The translations under genes were made by a program, and so were the position numbers. Source: an uncultured Saprospiraceae bacterium (GTDB lineage Bacteria; Bacteroidota; Bacteroidia; Chitinophagales; Saprospiraceae). Taken from it: a DNA stretch of 64,000 bases. The notes below the pieces were generated by a model. The model was not told where the DNA came from. It did no database searches and worked only from the letters and a program-made list of their open reading frames with translations. The first letter of the stretch is position 1. Every line of letters begins with the position of its first letter. The DNA lies in contig CALIAU010000006.1 in NCBI GenBank assembly GCA_938045585.1, positions 1-64,000 of the forward strand. The letters run 5' to 3'. Positions 55,101-62,617 of the stretch are shown here, in pieces.

Positions 55101-56459
55101 TTATAAGGAGTTGATGATAGTTTCGAATTCTTTTTTAAATCCTGCGTACTCTGCAGTGGCTGGTCCATTAAAGCCTGTATGTATTTTTTGTATCCTATTG
55201 TTCTTGTCAATGAAAAGTAAGGTAGGATATGAAATGATCTCATTTAACTGAGGGAATTTTTCCGAAGTCTCTTTCTTATTATAATAACCACCATAAAGAA
55301 CAGGATAGGGGATACGCATCTTCTCTTTATATCTGTCAATCACAGCAAATGCTTTTTCTTCTTCTCGATACCGTTCAAATGCTATTGCTATCACTTCCAG
55401 ATCAGTAGGTTTATTTGCAGCTAAATATTCAGTCAAAAATTTAGACTCATCTCTACAGTTGGGACACCAGGTGCCAATGATTTGAACTAACTTATTCTTT
55501 CCTTTAAATTCTGGATCACTTAGACTTACTTGCTTACCCTTGGTATCTTTAAAACTGAAATTAAAAGGCTCATCCTTTACGGCCTGCGTAAGATTGTACG
55601 GATCTTCCAAAGTGTAACTATCATCTTTTACAGCCTGCCAATTAGATTTATAATGCTTGCCAGAATAAAAGGTACCTAGAGTCTTGCCATCTTCAAAGAC
55701 CTTTCCTTCAAATAAAAAAGCATGTGATCCATCAAAACAGGATAGATTAAACTTGTCTCCATACATGCTTCCATCCAAATATCTATAATCTCCTGTTTCT
55801 GTTTGAAATGTGCCAGAAACTTTATTTCCATCCGTTTCAAATACGCCTAGAGCGGGATATGCATCCTCCGGTTTGTCAAAATCAAAATCACATTTCCATC
55901 TTCCAGCGATATCTTGCGTGGGCTTATCTGGCTTTAATGGGAATCTATGATCTGTCCCGTGAAAGGCAATGAAGGGAATAGAGTAGTCCTCTTTGTAGTT
56001 AACATACCAAGCACCTTCTAAGATGTTTTCTTCATACAGCGCTTTAATATACGTGTCATATACAGGGAAATGTATCATCAGCGTATCACGGCCTGTTTTC
56101 TTGTTACGGCCGAAGCTGACATCATCTACCTTTATACGTTCAGAATCATTATGTATGACTATGTGGAACTCGTCTTTTGTGTCATAAATCACCTCAAAAT
56201 TGAAAGGCAGCTCTTTGTAGTTAAACGCTTTGTCAATTTCTTCCTCACCTGTAGCTACAGAAGAATGGGGTTTATCTAACTTGAGTATACCGCGCCAAAT
56301 ACCTGGTGGAATACTGGAATATGTATTTTCAAAAGAAATACATTGGAGGCTACTTAGTGCACATAGTACAATAAAGCCCCATAGTTTAACTTGATTTTTC
56401 TCCAATGAAATGATCTTCTTTATATTTAAATAAAACATTAAACGAAGTAAGGCTTCCAT
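55101..56459 (-). CDS. TlpA-like thioredoxin-fold lipoprotein
   Basis: The protein is up to 452 aa. The ATG at 56459 lies 74 bases inside the upstream gene; a TTG at 56405 would give a cleaner lipoprotein signal (LWGFIVLCALSSLQC), so the start is uncertain. A large N-terminal region with no name (about 40-300) resembles the DUF4369-type extension of Bacteroidota disulfide reductases. The C-terminal redoxin domain has TWCPNC (the CxxC) and SYPTLLFIDKNNRI. It is likely a periplasmic disulfide reductant. Confidence 0.82.
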   Translation of the reverse strand: MEALLRLMFYLNIKKIISLEKNQVKLWGFIVLCALSSLQCISFENTYSSIPPGIWRGILKLDKPHSSVATGEEEIDKAFNYKELPFNFEVIYDTKDEFHIVIHNDSERIKVDDVSFGRNKKTGRDTLMIHFPVYDTYIKALYEENILEGAWYVNYKEDYSIPFIAFHGTDHRFPLKPDKPTQDIAGRWKCDFDFDKPEDAYPALGVFETDGNKVSGTFQTETGDYRYLDGSMYGDKFNLSCFDGSHAFLFEGKVFEDGKTLGTFYSGKHYKSNWQAVKDDSYTLEDPYNLTQAVKDEPFNFSFKDTKGKQVSLSDPEFKGKNKLVQIIGTWCPNCRDESKFLTEYLAANKPTDLEVIAIAFERYREEEKAFAVIDRYKEKMRIPYPVLYGGYYNKKETSEKFPQLNEIISYPTLLFIDKNNRIQKIHTGFNGPATAEYAGFKKEFETIINSL

Positions 56460-56925
56460 AAATACGCGTAATGTATTGTTGTAAGTTTACTTTTTCTTCG
56501 TCTGACAAATTTTTACTGCTATTAATGCGTTGCTCCATCACTCGTAATCTATCTCTGACCATCACAATTTTATGAAAGAAGGTGTCAATGGGAATTTCCT
56601 TTTCTTTCATGCTTGCATCTTGCGGTTTTAGTATCAAAGAACCGCCATCCCATTTATCACCGAGTTCGACTACCTGAGTAATGTCACTCCATGCACTAAG
56701 TATCTTTATCAAAGATTCTTCTGCAGCATTGAAAGACACTACTTCAGTGCTTGGTATAGATTCTATAACTTCCCAAGCAGTGTAGCTTTTACCTACATGC
56801 TTTAGGCCATGCAGTATAAAGCAAACCTGATAGGCAGCTTGCTCGATTTTTATAATAACACCATCACCATACGCAGGATGGTTTACACGGCTTCCGATTC
56901 CGTGTATAGATACTTGATCACTCAT
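56386..56925 (-). CDS. Hypothetical protein with N-terminal tudor/SH3-like segment
   Basis: The 179-aa protein is not recognised as a named family. Residues about 10-60 (GSRVNHPAYGDGVIIKIEQAAYQVCFI) resemble the small SH3/tudor barrels found at the C-terminus of UvrD/PcrA helicases. The rest is helical, with a likely coiled coil (about 125-150, MVRDRLRVMEQRINSS). It is cytoplasmic, with no signal. It overlaps the downstream TlpA-like gene by up to 74 bases. A nucleic-acid or RNA-polymerase contact is conceivable but not shown. Confidence 0.65.
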   Translation of the reverse strand: MSDQVSIHGIGSRVNHPAYGDGVIIKIEQAAYQVCFILHGLKHVGKSYTAWEVIESIPSTEVVSFNAAEESLIKILSAWSDITQVVELGDKWDGGSLILKPQDASMKEKEIPIDTFFHKIVMVRDRLRVMEQRINSSKNLSDEEKVNLQQYITRIYGSLTSFNVLFKYKEDHFIGEKSS

Positions 56926-57045
56926 CTTCTATGATTTATTATATTTTAAAATACTTAATTTTTCAGAAGTATGTATAAGAACGTATTTCACACTACTTGG
57001 TTTTTGGGTCTTCTATTTTTTTTTTCATAGAATCGCTTAATTCAG

Positions 57046-58362
57046 TTACTTAAGCTCTGCATAATTATCATCCCAATTCTTAACCTTAGGACTTCCTAAT
57101 TTCCCAACAGCCTTTCCAACTAGCATAGCTACTGTCGCATCTCCAGTTACATTAATAACCGTTCTGCACATATCCAAGGGTCTATCCACTGCAAAAATCA
57201 AAGCAAGACCAACTGCCAACATCTCTTTTGGAAATCCAATAGCTTCTAAAACAATTACCAGCATTACCATGCCTGCACCCGGGACTGCAGCGGATCCTAT
57301 AGAAGCGAGTAGAGCTGTAAGCACGATGGTTAACTGGTCGCCAAAGCTAAGATCATAGTCTAAAGCTTGACAAATAAACACCGCTGCAACGGCTTGATAC
57401 AAACTGGTACCATCCATATTGATTGTGGCACCCACTGGACAAACAAAACTAGTAACCTCTTTCTCTACTCCTAGATGTTCTTCTACACGTTCCATAGTAA
57501 CAGGCAAAGTGGCTGCACTTGAACTCGTTGAGAATGCAAGGAGTTGTGCAGGACTGATTCCGCGTAAGAAAAAACTAGGTGATTTTCCTGTGAAGAAGAA
57601 TACAATAGTAAGGTAAAATACTATCATTAAACCAAGGCCTATGACTACAGTCAAGGCATACCAGGCTAAGGCTTTGAATATATCAGGATTCGTAGTTTCT
57701 ACTATTATGGAAGCGAGTAGAGCGAATACCGCATAGGGAGCGATTAACATAATGAGATCCACCATTTTAAGAATGACCTCATTCAGCCCATCAAAAAAGT
57801 CTACAAGGGGCTTCGCTTTTTTATCACCTATTAGGAGCATTGAAATACCAAATATCACTGTGAAAAATATCACTTGTAACATATTTCTATTGTTTCCCGC
57901 TGCTGCGAAAAAGTTTTGGGGGACCATGTCTACTAAAAACTGCAGTGGTCCTTTAGATTTTTGATTCTGAGCATTATTCACCCTTGTTTCTGCATCTGAA
58001 GCATAGGCCTTAGAGAGCTCTTCTAAGGTTTCTTGTCCTATCAAGTTCCCAGGCTGAATAATATTCACTAAAGTAAGACCAATCGTAATCGCGATAACGG
58101 TAGTAAGAATGTATGTTATGATGGTACGCCCGCCAATGCGTGAGAATTTTGAAATATCTTTTAGGTCGGAAATACCCTTAATGAGTGATGCAATAATAAG
58201 TGGCATTGCTATCAATTTCAGCAAATTGATGAAGATTGTACCTATCGGTTTTATCCAATCCACTACAAATGATTTGCCTCCAAATTGAGAAATAAGCAGA
58301 CCGAATAGAATTCCACCGATCATCCCCATAAGAATCTGCCAGTGCAGTGCGAGTTTACGCAT
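57046..58362 (-). CDS. Dicarboxylate/amino acid:cation symporter (DAACS family)
   Basis: The 438-aa GltP/GltPh-type transporter has about eight TM helices plus two re-entrant hairpins: a Ser-rich HP1 (AFSTSSSAATLPVT, about 279-292), the TM7 motif NMDGTSLYQ, and HP2 (GSAAVPGAGMVML). These bind acidic amino acids or C4-dicarboxylates with Na+ or H+. The insert between TM3 and TM4 (about 133-160) is longer than in GltPh. It appears to be a single gene. The exact substrate cannot be read from sequence. Confidence 0.92.
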   Translation of the reverse strand: MRKLALHWQILMGMIGGILFGLLISQFGGKSFVVDWIKPIGTIFINLLKLIAMPLIIASLIKGISDLKDISKFSRIGGRTIITYILTTVIAITIGLTLVNIIQPGNLIGQETLEELSKAYASDAETRVNNAQNQKSKGPLQFLVDMVPQNFFAAAGNNRNMLQVIFFTVIFGISMLLIGDKKAKPLVDFFDGLNEVILKMVDLIMLIAPYAVFALLASIIVETTNPDIFKALAWYALTVVIGLGLMIVFYLTIVFFFTGKSPSFFLRGISPAQLLAFSTSSSAATLPVTMERVEEHLGVEKEVTSFVCPVGATINMDGTSLYQAVAAVFICQALDYDLSFGDQLTIVLTALLASIGSAAVPGAGMVMLVIVLEAIGFPKEMLAVGLALIFAVDRPLDMCRTVINVTGDATVAMLVGKAVGKLGSPKVKNWDDNYAELK

Positions 58363-58427
58363 ATGTGTTTTTATTGAAAAATTAAGATACCAAATTGTTT
58401 GTCATCTGGTACTGAATTCATAGTATT

Positions 58428-59096
58428 TTACACAGATTTTGTTGCTCGTATTATCTCCTTTTTGTGAGCGGGTCCTGGTAGACTTTCCAGTGTATAACCT
58501 ATCGCTTTAAGCATCCTCTTAAACCTACCTTGCGCACAGTAGGTTACAAGCTGTCCATGGCTTACAAGTTGCTTATAAAGTGGTTTGTGTATATCTTCTT
58601 CCCAGAGGGGTGCTTGGGTACTAGGGGCAAAGGCATCATAATAGATAAGATCATAGGGACCCTTATGTGAGAATTCTTGGATGGCAATGGGATGCTTCAA
58701 TATTTTAAAATGCTCTGAAATATGTTGAAAACTGTTCCATTCCACCCCATGCATTTTTTCAAGGAGTGGTTTATGCCCAAGTACACTATGAAAATTCAGT
58801 TTGTCAGTTAATTCTTTTTTAAGCGGGTGGAGCTCTACCGTGACATATTCTATATCCATCCCTAAACGCTGCGCTTCTATTGCTGTTAGAAATGCATTTA
58901 GACCGGTGCCAAAGCCCATTTCAAAAATACGTAGCCTTCGCTTACCCTGTAAATAGTTGTGATATAGACCTGCTGAGATAAATACTGTTATCGATTCTTC
59001 AATTGCACCAAATTTAGAATGGTAGCTCGCACTATACCGCTCTGAAAAGACACTGTCCGATCCATCGTTCGTAGGAATGATTTCCAGTGGTGCCAA
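58428..59096 (-). CDS. mnmD: tRNA mnm5U34 methyltransferase MnmD
   Basis: The 222-aa stand-alone equivalent of the MnmC methylase domain makes the last methylation of mnm5(s2)U34 in tRNAs. It has the SAM-binding motif FEMGFGTGLNAFLTAIEAQ (about 60-78) and DLIYYDAFAPSTQAPLWEE, the acidic motif IV of the family. The FAD oxidase half of MnmC is absent, as usual in this phylum. The start is TTG (59094-59096), since no ATG occurs in frame before the conserved region. It starts 7 bases after ytxJ. Confidence 0.9.
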   Translation of the reverse strand: MAPLEIIPTNDGSDSVFSERYSASYHSKFGAIEESITVFISAGLYHNYLQGKRRLRIFEMGFGTGLNAFLTAIEAQRLGMDIEYVTVELHPLKKELTDKLNFHSVLGHKPLLEKMHGVEWNSFQHISEHFKILKHPIAIQEFSHKGPYDLIYYDAFAPSTQAPLWEEDIHKPLYKQLVSHGQLVTYCAQGRFKRMLKAIGYTLESLPGPAHKKEIIRATKSV

Positions 59097-59103
59097 TATG
59101 AAT

Positions 59104-59439
59104 TTAGTTTAAAATATCTTCCGTATCTGAGATTGAAATATCTAGATGTGAGTTGTCATAAATCGCTTCTCCTTTGCGAATGATGATAAGCTGCGGGGAT
59201 TCATGATGTACCGAAAATTTGTTTGCTATCTCATTAGAGATGGCGCGATAAGCTAATAAATCCAAATAATAGAAGTCTACTTGAGATGTATCTATGCTCC
59301 ACGCACTATCCAGACGCATACGCGCTGCAGTACTGATAGGACAGGTGGTACTATGCTTAAATAAGACGATATCTTTCTTAAATGAATCCGCAACAATGGT
59401 TTCTAATTGTTGCATTTTTGTGAGGGCAATCCAGTTCAA
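59104..59439 (-). CDS. ytxJ: Bacilliredoxin YtxJ-like monothiol protein
   Basis: The 111-aa thioredoxin-fold protein has the TCPIS active site (FKHSTTCPISTAARMRL), as in YtxJ proteins of bacillithiol-using bacteria. It would remove bacillithiol from oxidised proteins. The start is TTG (59437-59439): the resulting MNWIALTKMQQLE matches family N-termini better than the internal ATG at 59415. Bacillithiol synthesis genes are not in the window. It is co-transcribed with mnmD and follows the small lipoprotein by only 4 bases. Confidence 0.85.
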   Translation of the reverse strand: MNWIALTKMQQLETIVADSFKKDIVLFKHSTTCPISTAARMRLDSAWSIDTSQVDFYYLDLLAYRAISNEIANKFSVHHESPQLIIIRKGEAIYDNSHLDISISDTEDILN

Positions 59440-59443
59440 ATTC

Positions 59444-59590
59444 TTACTTACTAATTGGTAAAGTAAAACTGATTGGAGCCTTTAAGTCATATGGACATCC
59501 ATATCCCTTTTTGCCACACGAACTTAATGTACTTAGTAGTATAAGAAGTACAAAGCTCTTTGCTAATGTCTTAATTATTCTATTTTTCAT
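59444..59590 (-). CDS. Small lipoprotein (48 aa), missed by the ORF track
   Basis: The minus-strand ORF encodes a basic start (MKNRIIKTLAK), a hydrophobic helix and an LSSC lipobox (Cys25), then a 24-residue tail starting GKKGYGCPYDL with one more Cys. Its stop lies 4 bases before the ytxJ start, so it heads a lipoprotein-ytxJ-mnmD run. Tiny Cys/Gly/Pro lipoproteins of this kind are common in Bacteroidota and functionally unknown. The ordered signal and lipobox make a real gene likely. Confidence 0.75.
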   Translation of the reverse strand: MKNRIIKTLAKSFVLLILLSTLSSCGKKGYGCPYDLKAPISFTLPISK

Positions 59591-59832
59591 TTTCTAGGTT
59601 GTTATTATCAGGAATCAAACGTAATGAAATTCCTTATTATTATTCTCTATTCAAGTTTAAATACAGCTTTATGACGCAATTAACGCCTAAAGCCACAATA
59701 TGTTCACAATTATTTAACCGAAATTAATGCAATTGTCGTTCCATTCACTAAAATCTGGCGTATTTGCTCTATAAGGCAGCATTTCTATGGTTTAAAGTCC
59801 AGTTTTTTTAGATTTGCATTCAAATTGTGACT
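59591..59832. other. Divergent intergenic region upstream of pdhB
   Basis: About 240 AT-rich bases between the small lipoprotein (-) and pdhB (+). Apart from the pdhB -7 element no gene, repeat or riboswitch-like pattern is seen. Confidence 0.4.
59809..59816 (+). promoter_or_regulatory. Putative -7 element for pdhB
   Basis: TAGATTTG matches TAnnTTTG 16 bases before the ATG at 59833. No exact TTG lies 19 bases upstream. It predicts a very short leader. Confidence 0.5.
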
Positions 59833-60819
59833 ATGTCAAGAATAATAAACTTAAGAGACGCTTTAGGAGAAGCTTTAGATGAGGAAATGGCTCGTGATGA
59901 AAAGGTATTCCTTATGGGAGAGGAAGTAGCAGAATATAACGGAGCTTATAAGGTAAGTAAAGGACTATTAGATAAATACGGTGAAAAACGTGTTATAGAT
60001 ACACCTATTGCTGAGCTTGGATTTGCTGGCATAGGGGTAGGAGCTGCCATGAATGGTCTCAGACCTATTGTAGAGTTTATGACATGGAACTTTGCAGTCC
60101 TTGCCTTTGACCAAATAGTCAATAATGCCGCAAAAACACTATCGCAAAGTGCTGGCCAATTTAATTGTCCGATCGTGTTTAGAGGACCCTCAGGTGCTGC
60201 TGGGCAATTGGCACAACAGCATTCACAGACCTTTGAATCTTGGTTAGCAAACTGCCCAGGATTAAAAGTGATCTCTTGTATAGAACCCGCTGATGCCAAA
60301 GGCTTGCTTAAGTCTGCTATACGCGATGATGACCCTATTTGTTTGATGGAAAGCGAACAACTTTATGGATACAAAGGAGATGTTCCAGAAGGAGATATTC
60401 TAGTACCTATAGGTAAGGCGCGTGTAAGAAGAGAAGGAACTGATGTCACAATTGTTTCTTTTAATAAAATGATTCTTGTTGCAGAAAAGGCAGCAGATGA
60501 GTTAGCAAAGGAAGGTATCTCAGCAGAAGTAATTGATTTAAGAACGATACGTCCTCTCGACCACGAAACCTTAGTAAAGTCAGTACAAAAGACGAACAGA
60601 ATGGTTGTCGTTGATGAGTCTTGGCCTTTTGCAGGAGTCTCAGCAGAGATAGCCTATGAAATCCAGAAATACGCATTCGATTATTTAGATGCACCCGTAA
60701 CCAGAATTAATTCAGCAGATACAAGTCTGCCTTATGCCCAAGTATTTGTAGACGAGTATTTGCCAAACCCAGAACGTGTTATCAAAGCCGTAAAGGAGGT
60801 AACGTACATGAATTCCTAA
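59833..60819 (+). CDS. pdhB: Pyruvate dehydrogenase E1 component, beta subunit
   Basis: This is the beta half of the ThDP-dependent E1, which decarboxylates pyruvate and acetylates lipoyl-E2. The protein has about 328 aa from ATG 59833; the track start is a GTG two codons earlier. Family features include INLRDALGEALDEEMARDEKVFLMGEEVAEYNGAYKVS, DTPIAELGFAGIGVGAA, GPSGAAGQLAQQHSQ (phenylalanine/histidine channel) and VIDLRTIRPLD. The alpha subunit is not adjacent, as often in Bacteroidota. The related branched-chain E1 beta is a less likely alternative. Confidence 0.9.
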   Translation: MSRIINLRDALGEALDEEMARDEKVFLMGEEVAEYNGAYKVSKGLLDKYGEKRVIDTPIAELGFAGIGVGAAMNGLRPIVEFMTWNFAVLAFDQIVNNAAKTLSQSAGQFNCPIVFRGPSGAAGQLAQQHSQTFESWLANCPGLKVISCIEPADAKGLLKSAIRDDDPICLMESEQLYGYKGDVPEGDILVPIGKARVRREGTDVTIVSFNKMILVAEKAADELAKEGISAEVIDLRTIRPLDHETLVKSVQKTNRMVVVDESWPFAGVSAEIAYEIQKYAFDYLDAPVTRINSADTSLPYAQVFVDEYLPNPERVIKAVKEVTYMNS

Positions 60820-60857
60820 GCGAACTAACAATTTCTAGCACATCGTAATAATTTGTT

Positions 60858-60974
60858 GGGCGTGCCTCCATGCTATGGAGTCGGGCCATGCAGGGGTTCC
60901 GTCGCAGCAGGCTGCGACAGCACTATCTTAGCTACCTGCGTAGCACAGATAGGCTCCCTTACTGTCCCTCACGC
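60858..60974 (+). repeat. Bacteroidota-type extragenic palindromic element, copy 2
   Basis: The element starts GGGCGTGCC, then hairpin CTCCAT-GCT-ATGGAG (60866-60880), TCGGGC, hairpin GTCGCAGC/GCTGCGAC (60901-60918), a nested stem CTATCT...GCTAC-CTGC-GTAGC...AGATAG (60923-60952), then AGGCTCCCTTACTGTCCCTCACGC. It shares its head, the GGCTCCCT block and the tail with the minus-strand element at 341-459. AGGGAGCCTA at 61028-61037 is the exact complement of TAGGCTCCCT at 60950-60959, so a further arm may lie 70 bases on. The rest of the 60820-61090 gap holds no gene. Confidence 0.65.
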
Positions 60975-61090
60975 AGTCAGTTTTCTTCAATGATTATTTT
61001 TCCTACACATTAAAGGCGTATACACGCAGGGAGCCTACAAAAGAATGAGATAAGCATAACTTCTGTCGGAATGCGAACATTAATTATGAT

Positions 61091-61106
61091 AGACAGACTT
61101 GTCTAC
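61091..61106 (+). promoter_or_regulatory. Putative TetR operator 1 (upstream of tetR)
   Basis: TAGACA-GACT-TGTCTA is a perfect 6-bp dyad. It overlaps TTG (61100-61102), the -33 element of the tetR promoter. The core TAGAC(A/T)GACT(T/A)GTCT recurs at 61710, before the SDR gene. Confidence 0.8.
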
Positions 61107-61130
61107 CTATTTAATTTCATTTACCTTTGT
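61100..61130 (+). promoter_or_regulatory. tetR promoter
   Basis: TTG (61100-61102), 20 bases, TACCTTTG (61123-61130): a good Bacteroidota promoter ending 5 bases before the ATG, so the mRNA is likely leaderless. Operator 1 covers the -33 element, consistent with autorepression. Confidence 0.65.
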
Positions 61131-61135
61131 TCTAG

Positions 61136-61693
61136 ATGAAAATAGGCGTACAAGAAAATATAATTCAAACAGCATCTGATCTATTCTATCGGAATGGATA
61201 TAATTCAACAGGTATAAATGAGATTATTGAAAAAGCAGGTATTGCCAAAGCAACTCTCTATAACCATTTCAAATCAAAGGATGAACTGTGCATTGCTTAT
61301 CTAAAACACATGAATTCTATTTTTTTAAATAATATAGAAACGTATTGCTTAGCTAAGAAAAAAGGGAAATCCCAAGTACTAGCCATTTTTGATTTTCTTA
61401 AAGAATTTTATCTAGATAAAGATTTTAATGGTTGTTGGTGCATCAAGACAATTGCAGAGTTACCTAAAAATAATACTTTAATAAGAAACGAAATCCAAAG
61501 TCAAAAAAAACAATTCATTGATTTTATTAAAACACTTGTCCATTCTAATTTAAAATTGAAATCTAAGAAAAGCTATAGTGCATTAACACGTCAAATATAC
61601 TTATTGTACGAAGGAGCAGTGGGAGAAAGTCACTTACATCAAGAAGAATGGCCTATTCTGGAAGCAAAAAATATATGTTCTAAAATAATCTAA
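61136..61693 (+). CDS. TetR/AcrR family transcriptional regulator
   Basis: The 185-aa protein has a classical N-terminal TetR HTH ([35 protein letters not shown], about 16-50). The C-terminal ligand domain (about 60-185) resembles the YxaF/LmrA-like group. Operator 1 sits on its own promoter and operator 2 before the SDR gene, so it probably represses both and is released by a small molecule the SDR can act on (inference). Codon use is A-rich, somewhat more than in flanking genes. The gene ends 53 bases before the SDR. Confidence 0.92.
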   Translation: MKIGVQENIIQTASDLFYRNGYNSTGINEIIEKAGIAKATLYNHFKSKDELCIAYLKHMNSIFLNNIETYCLAKKKGKSQVLAIFDFLKEFYLDKDFNGCWCIKTIAELPKNNTLIRNEIQSQKKQFIDFIKTLVHSNLKLKSKKSYSALTRQIYLLYEGAVGESHLHQEEWPILEAKNICSKII

Positions 61694-61709
61694 ATTTTTT
61701 ATTCATCAG

Positions 61710-61729
61710 TAGACTGACTAGTCTGTCTA
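61710..61729 (+). promoter_or_regulatory. Putative TetR operator 2 (upstream of SDR)
   Basis: TAGACTGACTAGTCTGTCTA is a 20-base pseudo-palindrome with one mismatch per arm, sharing the TAGACwGACTwGTCT core with operator 1. It lies 17 bases before the SDR ATG. No TAnnTTTG was seen, so the SDR may rely on read-through from tetR or on an atypical promoter. Confidence 0.75.
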
Positions 61730-61746
61730 CTACAATTCATTATAAT

Positions 61747-62493
61747 ATGTCAGAATTTAATAACAAAGTTGCAATCATTATTGGAGGTACCAGTGGAATA
61801 GGAAAAGCCACTGCAAAACAATTACTTAATCAAGGCGCTACAGTACATGTAGTAGGTAGAAGTATTGAGAAAATTGAAGAGGCTCCAAATCTCATTAAGC
61901 ATAGAGTTGATATAACCGATACAGAACAAGTGAATTCACTTATTGGTCAGATTAAGGGAATGTCTAATGTTGATTTTCTTGTAAATGCATCTGGAATCTT
62001 TGGCCCTAAACCATTTCTGGAGCACACACAAGATGATTACGATTCATATCTAGACTTGAATAGAGGCTTTTTCTTTTTAACGCAGGCAACTGCAAATGCC
62101 ATGAAAAACAGTGGAGGAGGATCTATCGTAAATGTGGGTTCTATGTGGGCTAAACAAGCAGTTAAAGCTACTCCTTCTTCTGCGTATTCAATGCAAAAAG
62201 CTGGTTTGCACTCTCTTACTCAGCATCTTGCTATGGAATTAGCAGATCATAAAATTCGCGTAAATGCAGTATCACCGGCAGTTGTGAATACGCCTGTCTA
62301 TCATGGAGTATTTGGAGGTAAGTCTGAAGCAGAAACAGCCTTACAAGGATTTCATGAATTTCATCCAATAGGAAGAATAGGTACACCTGAAGATATAGCA
62401 AATAGTATTCTATTCTTACTCTCGGATAGGAGTTCTTGGGTTACTGGAGCTATCTGGGATACAGATGGTGGTGTAATCGCTGGAAGAAATTAA
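61747..62493 (+). CDS. SDR family oxidoreductase, probable TetR target
   Basis: The 248-aa classical SDR has the cofactor motif [13 protein letters not shown] (about 10-22), the segment VNASG in place of NNAG (about 80), catalytic Ser in IVNVGSMWA (about 135) and YSMQK (about 148-152), plus the C-terminal [17 protein letters not shown] after strand 2 allows NADP. It lies directly after the tetR gene with an operator between them, an arrangement common for detoxifying reductases of reactive carbonyls or quinones. The substrate is unknown. Confidence 0.9.
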   Translation: MSEFNNKVAIIIGGTSGIGKATAKQLLNQGATVHVVGRSIEKIEEAPNLIKHRVDITDTEQVNSLIGQIKGMSNVDFLVNASGIFGPKPFLEHTQDDYDSYLDLNRGFFFLTQATANAMKNSGGGSIVNVGSMWAKQAVKATPSSAYSMQKAGLHSLTQHLAMELADHKIRVNAVSPAVVNTPVYHGVFGGKSEAETALQGFHEFHPIGRIGTPEDIANSILFLLSDRSSWVTGAIWDTDGGVIAGRN

Positions 62494-62510
62494 AGGATAG
62501 TTAGTTTGCC

Positions 62511-62550
62511 TATGATGGAAGTTTTACTGCAGAGTAAATCTTCCATCATA
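62511..62550. terminator. Long hairpin terminator between SDR and ychF
   Basis: TATGATGGAAG-T-TTTACT-GCAG-AGTAAA-T-CTTCCATCATA: 17 pairs with one T-T mismatch around a 4-base loop. Both flanking genes end towards it, so it may serve both strands. No long T-run follows. Confidence 0.7.
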
Positions 62551-62617
62551 ATTTGTCCTTATCCTCTGTACACTTTGTATACGTTCCTTTTCTCTGTTTT
62601 AGGAAAATATCACGCAT

